Assembly: GCA_964447315.1 (NCBI GenBank)
Contig: CAYURQ010000007.1
Location: forward strand, 1 to 45,512
DNA length: 45,512 nucleotides
Origin: MWBV01 sp964447315
GTDB taxonomy: Archaea; Nanobdellota; Nanobdellia; Pacearchaeales; GW2011-AR1
Direction of reading: 5' to 3'
The notes under the pieces were generated by a model. That model searched no databases. It was not told the origin of the DNA and was given only the letters and a program-made list of their open reading frames with translations. Both the position numbers and the translations under genes were made by a program. Of this stretch, positions 17,201 to 26,200 are shown piece by piece (the stretch's first letter is position 1; the number at the start of each line of letters is the position of its first letter).

Positions 17201-20200
17201 TGAGGATTATTATTGTGAAGATATTGGAAGTTTCAGTAATTACATGAATATTGCAGGATATGCAATACTTGAATTTGAATTTGCAAATGAAAGATATACT
17301 CTTAGAGAAAGGGCTATTGATCCTATTTCAGCAATTACATGGGAAGATCCCACTCCAGATGACGGGGAGAGGATTAATGATGATTTTGTTTATTTGAATA
17401 CAACAATTGTTAGTGATGAAGAAACTTCAGCATGGTTTGATTGGAACAATTCTTTAGTAGGTTATTGGAGTTTTGATTATTCTAATTCAACTGGAATTTT
17501 TGATAATTCAAGTTATTCTGCCTTTGGAGAATTTGTTAATGGAATTGGAGAAGAGAATATAATTCCTGGTGTTAGAGGAAATGCAATAGACTTAAGTTCG
17601 GATACAGGTTATATAGATTTAGGAAATCCTTCTTATATGAATTTTACCCATTCAAATGCAACATTTAGTGTATCTTTTTGGATGAAAAAAAATTCCAACA
17701 CCACAAACAGTGTTCCCTTGGGACATGTTGCAGGAGGGGTTGCAGGTTGGATGTTCTATGGAGTTAATAGTTTAGGATTTTATGTTTATGATTATGAAGA
17801 TGATTCTGTTTATATGGAAGTTCCAATAAATAAGTGGATTCATGTTGTTGGGGTTTCTAATGATACTCACTCTTGTATTTATCAAAATGGGGTTTTGAAA
17901 GATTGCGATGCAAAAGGAGCAGGAGCTCCTCTTCCAGATAACGATAACCTTCTTATCGGAACTTACTATATTACTCAAGATCCTAATTATAATGGTTCAA
18001 TAGATGAGGTAATGATTTTCAACATAAGTCTATCAAGTCAAGAGATTAAAGCCTTGTACAACAACACCGCAAACAGGCTTTACAATAACTTCACAGATTT
18101 AGATTATGGAGATTATAATTATAGTGTTTATGCAATCGATGAATCTGGTAACTTAAATATAACAGATGATAGAGAGGTTACAACTTCTGAAGGTTCACAA
18201 TGTGGAACAATTTCAGCTGCCAACCAAGTTTATACTTTGCAAAATAATGTAACTAGCACTGGAACTTGTTTTACTTTAGCTGCTAATAATATTACTCTTG
18301 ATTGTAATGGTTATTGGATTAATTATAGTACTGGAGGAGCACAATCAACTTATGGAATCTATAGTTCTGGATATGAAAATCATACAATAAGAAATTGTTA
18401 TCTTACTGATGGAAATAATGCTTCTGCTAAGAATTATAGAACAGCCATTTCTATGGTTTCTGTTAACAACACAATAATTGAAAATAATTATATTCAAACT
18501 TACGGTCCCTGGTTACGTGGAATTAGTTTTTCTTTATATAATAAAGGAATGATTGTTAGAAACAACATAATTAATCTTTCTGGAGATTCGGGTTATGGAG
18601 TTCAGTTTGGAGGATCAAAAGAATCTGGAAATTTAACTTTTTTTAATAATTCAATCTACACTTATGGAGAAAGTGTCCCGGGAATTTATTCTGCTAATAT
18701 GGATACTAGTGGAGGTAATCCTATTCCGAGTAATTTTAGTTTCAATAAAATTTTTACTTATGGACATAATTCATTTGGTATTTATGTATATGTGTCTTCA
18801 AATTCAACTTTTTCAAATAATGATGTTTTTTCTGATTCTAGCTATGGTTATTATTCTGTTGTTTCCCATAACAATACTTTTTATTCAAATAATTTTTCTG
18901 GTTTTTATGGAGGATATCTAAGTAGATCTAAGATGAATTATTTTTATGACAATCTTTTCAATTCTTCATCCAATTATGGGATTTATCTTTATGATTCTTC
19001 TGAGAATATTTTTATGAGAAATAACTATTTTACTTCTGGTTCATATGCAATTTACTTTAGTTCAAGTAATTACACTAATTTCACTGATTGTGTTTCTGTT
19101 TCAAGTGGAAATACTGATGTTTATGTAACTTCTGATTCTGGAAGTATTGAAAATTATTTTACTAATTGTTCTTATGATTCAGAAGATGTTAATGGTGCTG
19201 GGAATTGGATTTCAAGACAATGGTATTATCAATCTTATGTAAATGATACAGATGGAAATGCTTTAGAAAATGCAAATGTTTCTGTTTATAATAGTTCAGG
19301 TGTTTTGGCATTCACAGAATTGGTGAATGGAAGTGGTTGGATTTCAAGATATAATTTAACAGAATATATTAATACTGGTGGAACAAGAGTTTACCAGAAT
19401 AATTATTTAATTCATGCTAATTTGTCTGGATATAATAATCAGACAGAGCAGTATAATCTTAGTGTGGAGCAGAATAATCTTAATGATTACTTTACTTTGT
19501 CTGAAACATCTGAGTGTTTGTATATGGATACTGATAATCAGGTTTATACTCTCCAAAATAATGTTAGTGATATAGATACTTGTTTTAGTGTTGTTGCAGA
19601 TAATGTTACAATTGATTGTAATGGTTATTGGATTAATTATAGTTATGGTGGAGGAAATTATGAACATGGAGTTGTTGGTAGTGGGGTTGATAATTTAACT
19701 GTAAAGAATTGTAATTTTATTGATGGAAACTGGACAACAACAAACGCAGGAAGAGCAGCACTTTATTTTTCAGGAACAAACAACAGCCTGGCTTTAAATA
19801 ACACTTTTGACGTAAATATTACTTATGGTATTTTACTTAATAATAGAGCTAACAATAATACTTTAACTAATAATACTGCAAAGAGTTGGTCTGGAATTGC
19901 AATTTATATTTTAAGTTCTGATAACAATACTTTGATTAATAATTTTGGTAATAGTACTTTAAATACTGGTTTAGGGTTGTCTTCTGCTGATAATTGTACT
20001 TTAAGAAATAATACTGGAATGAGTGCTTCTTCAAGTGATTATGGTTTAAGTATTTCAAATTCAGAGGATGGTTATTTTATTAATAATACTGGTATGAATA
20101 ATATTTATCGTGGAGGTTTAGTTTCTGGTGATAGAAATAATTTAACTGAAAATAATTGGAGTACAACAGGAGGAAGCATTTCAATTATTGTGACTGGGCA

Positions 20201-23200
20201 CAATAATACTTTCATAAACAACACAGCTTATGGAGGTTCTGGACATGGATTTTATATTACTGGAGAAAGTAATACCTTTAAAGATAATACAGGAAAGAGT
20301 AGTAGTCAAAGAGGATTTGTTTTTGCAAGTTCTCATAATGGAACATATATAAATAATACTGCGAGAAGCGATAGTAATATTGCTTGGTATATTGATTCTT
20401 CTGAAAATAATACTCTTGCTAGTAATTTTGTTGAAAGTCAATCAAGTTCTGGATTTTATATTGAAGATAGATCTTCTCACAATACTTTACTTGGAAATAA
20501 TGTCTCAAGTTATGGAAATGCAGTAGGAATTTATATTCTTTATAAATCTACAAATAATACTTTAATAAATAATTATGGAAGTAGTGGAGGAACTGCTTAT
20601 GGTATTGCATTATCTTCTGGAAGTGATGATAATATTTTAATAAACAATACTGCAAGAAGTGCTTCAAATAGAGGTTTGCAAGTTTTTAATTCTTCTAATA
20701 ATGTTATTATTGGATTGAATTCTTCAGGTGTTAGAGCATTAAATATCGGCAATTCTAATTATACTAATGTAAGTGATTGTCTTTACTTATCTGGAAGTAG
20801 TGCAGATGTTTATGTTGAAGGAGATTTTTATGCTACTGGAAACATTTTAGTTAATTGTTCTTATGATTTAGGTGAAGAAACAGTTACTGGTTCAAATTCT
20901 GAAATTTCAAGACAATGGTACTACCAAACTTATGTAAATGATAGTAATGGAAATGCTCTTGAGAATGTTAATGTTTCTGTTTATAATAGTTCAAATATGC
21001 TTGCATTCACTGAATTAACTGATGCAACAGGATTTATTTCAAGAAAAAACCTTACTGAATATATTAATACTGGTGGGACAAGAAGCTATCATAACAATTT
21101 TACAATCTTTGTAAATTTATCAGGAACCAACAATGCAAGTGATATGAATTATAATTTGTCTATTCAAGAAAATAATTTAGAGGATTATTTTGAACTTGAA
21201 GATACGCTTGATTGTGGAACTCTTTCAGATTCAAACACTGTTTATACTTTGACAAAAAATGTTACAAGTTCTGGAACTTGCTTCACAATTAGTGCAGAGA
21301 ATGTAACTCTTGATTGTAACGATTATTGGATTAATTATGGTGCAGAGGGTTCATCGGGTTATGGAATTTCTGCTAGTTCAGATGGAGTTTATGTTAAGAA
21401 TTGTAATGTTATTGATGGAAATTTTTCAGGTTCTACTGGTAGAAGAGGAATTGTTTATGCAAATTTAAATCATGGAATAATTGAAAACACTTTTGTTAAT
21501 GTTAGTAAGAGTTTTGGTATTAGAGTAGAAGGTTCAACAAACATAACTTTAACAAACAATACAGCTTATACTTATAGTGATAATACAGAGGGAATTTATT
21601 TAGTTAATCTTCATAATAGTTATTTAGAAAATAATACTGGAATTTCTAAAGGAGACTCTGGTTATTTTATTTCAAGTAGTTCAAATAACACCTTTGTTAA
21701 TTTAATTGGAGAAAGTATTTCTAGTAATTATGGGTTTTATTTAACTAATGTTTCTTATAGTACTTTTATTGATTGTTATGGAAATGGTTCTGGTAATTGG
21801 GCTGGATTTAGATTAACTGATTGGTCTCATGATAATACTTTCATAAGGCCAAGTGCTTTTGCAACTTATGGATTTTGGATTAAACAATCAAACGATACTA
21901 TTCTTCAAGATTGTGTTGATATAGAAAGTTCAAGCTTTGATGTCAATATTCAATCAGATGATTTTTCTCTTAGAACAACACTAATAAACTGTAGTATTGA
22001 TTCTTCAGGAGTTGGAGGTTCTAATAATCTTATAAATCAGTGGTATTATCAATCTTACGTTAATTTAAGTAATGGAACTTTAGTTTCAGGAGCAAATGTT
22101 AGTTTTTACAATAGTTCAGGTGTTTTAGCATTTACAGAACCAACAAATTCAAGTGGATGGATTTCAAAACAGAATTTAACAGAGTATGTAAATTATGGAG
22201 GAACAAGAAGTTATTATAATAATTATTTAATTAATATTAATGATTCTACATATGGAAATAAAACAGAACAATATAATTTGAGTGTTGATTTGAATAATCT
22301 TAATGATTATTTTGAATTTGATATTGATTATCCTTTAATTAGTTTTGAAAATCCAACTTCTGAAGACGAAGAAACAATTAATGATAGTTTTATTTATGTT
22401 AATGTTTCATCTTCTGATTCTGGAAGAGGAAATAATAATCTTTCAGTATTCATAAATTTTAATGACTCTGTTCTTGGTTGGTGGAGGATGGATGATGTTA
22501 ATTATAGTGGTTATGGTGCAGAAGTTTATGATTATTTTGGTAATTACAATGGTACTGCTCAAGGAAATGCAATTCCTATTTTAGATGGAATTTTTGGAGG
22601 AGGAATAAGTTATAGTGGCACTCAAGGAGCAGGGGGAAGTGGAGGGTGTGTTGTTTTACCTGATATAGATACCCCAGATGAAGTTACTTTGAGTATTTGG
22701 TATAAGCCTAGAACTGTTTCAAGTAGTGCTTCTGTTATTCAAAAAAATCCAGGGGGATGTGGAGACCCTTTTGAGATTTATACTTCTACAAACCAAGTTG
22801 CTTGGAGAATTTACAATGAAACAAATGATTGTGTTACTTATTACTCTGGAGCTGTTTTAACAGTTGGTGAATGGACCCATATTGCAACAACATATAATGG
22901 GACTTTGATGAAAATTTATATTGATGGTGTTGAAGTTTTGAGTGAACCAAATACTGGTAAAATGAACTTAAATGATTATCCTATTTCAGTTGGTTCAGCA
23001 GTTTTTTCAAATGGAACTTGTTCTTCTTGGTTTAATAATGGTACAGCAGATGATTTTATTATTTTTAATAGATCATTAAGTTTAGGAGAGATTCAAGGAT
23101 TGTATGCAAATACCTCTTCTAAATATTTAGAACATAATTTTACTTCTTTGTCAGAAGCAAACTATACAATAAAAGCATATTCCCAAGATATGTCTGGAAA

Positions 23201-26200
23201 TGTTAATTCAACTGAAGATAGAACAATCAGGCTTACTTTACCTGCATCTATTTTTGACCCAGATGAAAATTTAATTGGACATTGGACTTTTGATGAGGGA
23301 GATGCAACTTTTGGAACAACAATTGTAGATGAGAGTGTTAATGGAAATGATGGATCAATTGCTGAATCTCAAATGTGGTCTATTGATGGGATTATTGGAA
23401 GCAGTGCATTATATGGAAATGATAGTGCAGGTTATGTTTTAGTTCCTTATGATAGTTCTTTGAATTCCCAAAATATAACTATTTCAGCTTGGCTTTATAA
23501 TAATGATAGTTCTACAGATACTTATGCGTATATAAGAAGAGTTGGAGAGTGGCATATAAGGAGATCAAGTGGTTATTGGGACTTTGATGGTGAAGGTTCT
23601 TGGAACCCTGGTTTAATTAATCCTCAAGAGTATAGTTTTGCAAGTAATCAAAATCAATGGCACTTACATACATTGGTTATTGATATGAATGCACAAGAAG
23701 TAAGGTTTTATGTTGATGGTGAACAAATAGGAGGTAATGAATCTTTTACAACTGCAGCTTCATCAACTACAAATTCACTTTATCTTGGGAGATTTTCTAG
23801 TGGTTATAGATGGAATGGTGGAATGGATGATTATAGATTGTACAATTATTCTATGAGTGGAAATGATGTTTATAATTTATTTGAATATAATACTCAGTAT
23901 CTTGCTCCAAGATATTCTTACACTTCAACAAATAATAGTTTTGCAGGACAAATTACAAAGTTTTTAACAAAAGTAGAAGACTTTAATTTATATCCAAATG
24001 GAACATATATTTTCTCAACAAATAATACTGGAGAATGGGTTAATGATTCAGAAGTTAATTTCACAGCTAACTTAGATTATACGGATTCAGTTAGAACTTT
24101 GAATTCCACTGTAGGTAATTTTGTTTCGTTTAGATGGTATTTATGGGATAATGCAGGAAACATAACTACTACTAAGATTTATAATTTAACTGTTCTTGAA
24201 GCAGATGCCACTTCCCCAACAATAACTTTTGAAAGTCCTACACCAGATAATGATTCTTATACAAATTCAGATGTTAATATTGTTGCAAATATTTCAGATT
24301 TATATGATACTAGTTCATTTATTGATTTTGATAATAGTTTATTGCTTTGGTTACCTATGGAAGGAAATAGTTTAGATTATAGTTCTTATAATTGGAGTGT
24401 TACAGATGGGGGTGTAACTTATGGAGATGGTATTCGTGGACATGGTGCAGAAGATTTTACTTCTTCTGCAGATTTAACTATTGATTCTGATTTAGATTAT
24501 GCTTCAACAAATATGACTATTGCATTCTGGATGTATGTTGAAAGTAATGCAATTCCAAGTAGACAGAATCCTCTTGGTAAAGCTTATGGAGGGGATGGAA
24601 CCTTTACTTTAGAAAGAAGTGGAAGTATTAGCTTCTTTTTTGGTAGTTCTGGAGCTAATGATCAAAATTATACTTCAGATAGTAGTGGAGATATTGCTGA
24701 AAATGGAACTTGGGCTCATTGGGTTATTACTAGAGATAGAACAAATAGAATAACTCAATGGTATAAAAATGGTCAAGCTTCTGGAAGTCCTTATCAGTAT
24801 TCATATATTTATGATCCTGTCCATAGTACTAATGCATTAAGCATTGGAGATGATTATGTTAATCCTTTGAATGGTACTTTGGATGAAGTAATGATTTTTA
24901 ATAGAACTTTAACCCAAGAAGAAGTTTTAGCATTGTACTCTTCTCAGACTAATAAATTTAATGTTTCATTTGAAGATTTAGATGAAGGACAACATGATTA
25001 TGTTGTTTATGCAGTGGATAAATATGGAAATCAAAATAGTTCTGAAAGAAATTTCATTGTGGATTCAACATGGCCCCAAATTACTTGGGAAAATCCAACT
25101 CCTGATCCAGGGGAAACTGTTACAGAGGATTTTGTTTACTTGAATGCCACAATAACTGACAGTTCAGAAACTTCTGCGTGGTTTGATTGGAACAGAAGTT
25201 TAGTTGGGTATTGGAGTTTTGATTATTATAATTCAACTCATGTATTTGATAATTCAAGTTATGGAATTTTAGGTGAATTTGGTGGAAATGATTTTGGAAC
25301 TTCTAACTTGACTAATGCTGTTCGTGGAAAAGGAGTTGATTTTGATGCAAGTGATGATATAATTACAATTTCTAATGCTGATAATTTACAATCATTTACA
25401 GAAATTACTTTAGCAACTTGGATTAAATTTAGAGGTTTAGACTACTCTGGAGGAAATGGTACTTTGAATACTTTTGCTAAAAAAGGTCATCCTGATAGTT
25501 TAGATCCTCACTCTGGATTTTGGTTTTCATATGATAATAGAAATAATGAAGGTAAATTTACTTATCTTTGTTTTGGAGATACTGAAGGAGGATATTCTGG
25601 GGGAGAAAATAACTTTGGAGATCCTGAGTACCAATATACATTTGAAAATGATGTTTGGTATCATCTTGCAATTACAATTGATAGTGATGAACAAGCAAAA
25701 TTATTTATTAATGGTTCTCAGCATGGTTCAACTAAACAATTTTCTAATTTGAATTTATCTAATGTAGATAGTGTTTTAGAATTAGGAGAATTTAGTGTTC
25801 ATGATTTTAATGGTAGCATGGATGAGTTCATGATTTTTAATAGAAGCTTTTCAGAGCAAGAAATCTTAGCTTTATACAATAACACTGCAAACAGACTTTA
25901 CAATAATTTTACTGACTTGCAGGGTGGAAATTATACCTATAATATTTATACAATTGACAGTTCAGGGAATCTCAATATAACTGATGAAAGAGAGGTTAAG
26001 TTTGAAGCTACTCCTAAGATTTATGATATAATGGATGTTAGTGATGTTGATTTAACTCTTGGCCCAAGCGCAACTTATGTTATTGTTAATTTTTCAGTTA
26101 GTGATGAAAATGGAGCAACTGATTTAGATGATTCAACAGCTATGATTAATTTAACTCAGTCAGGAGAAGAAACTAGATTTAGTGAAATTAGTGGATGCAC

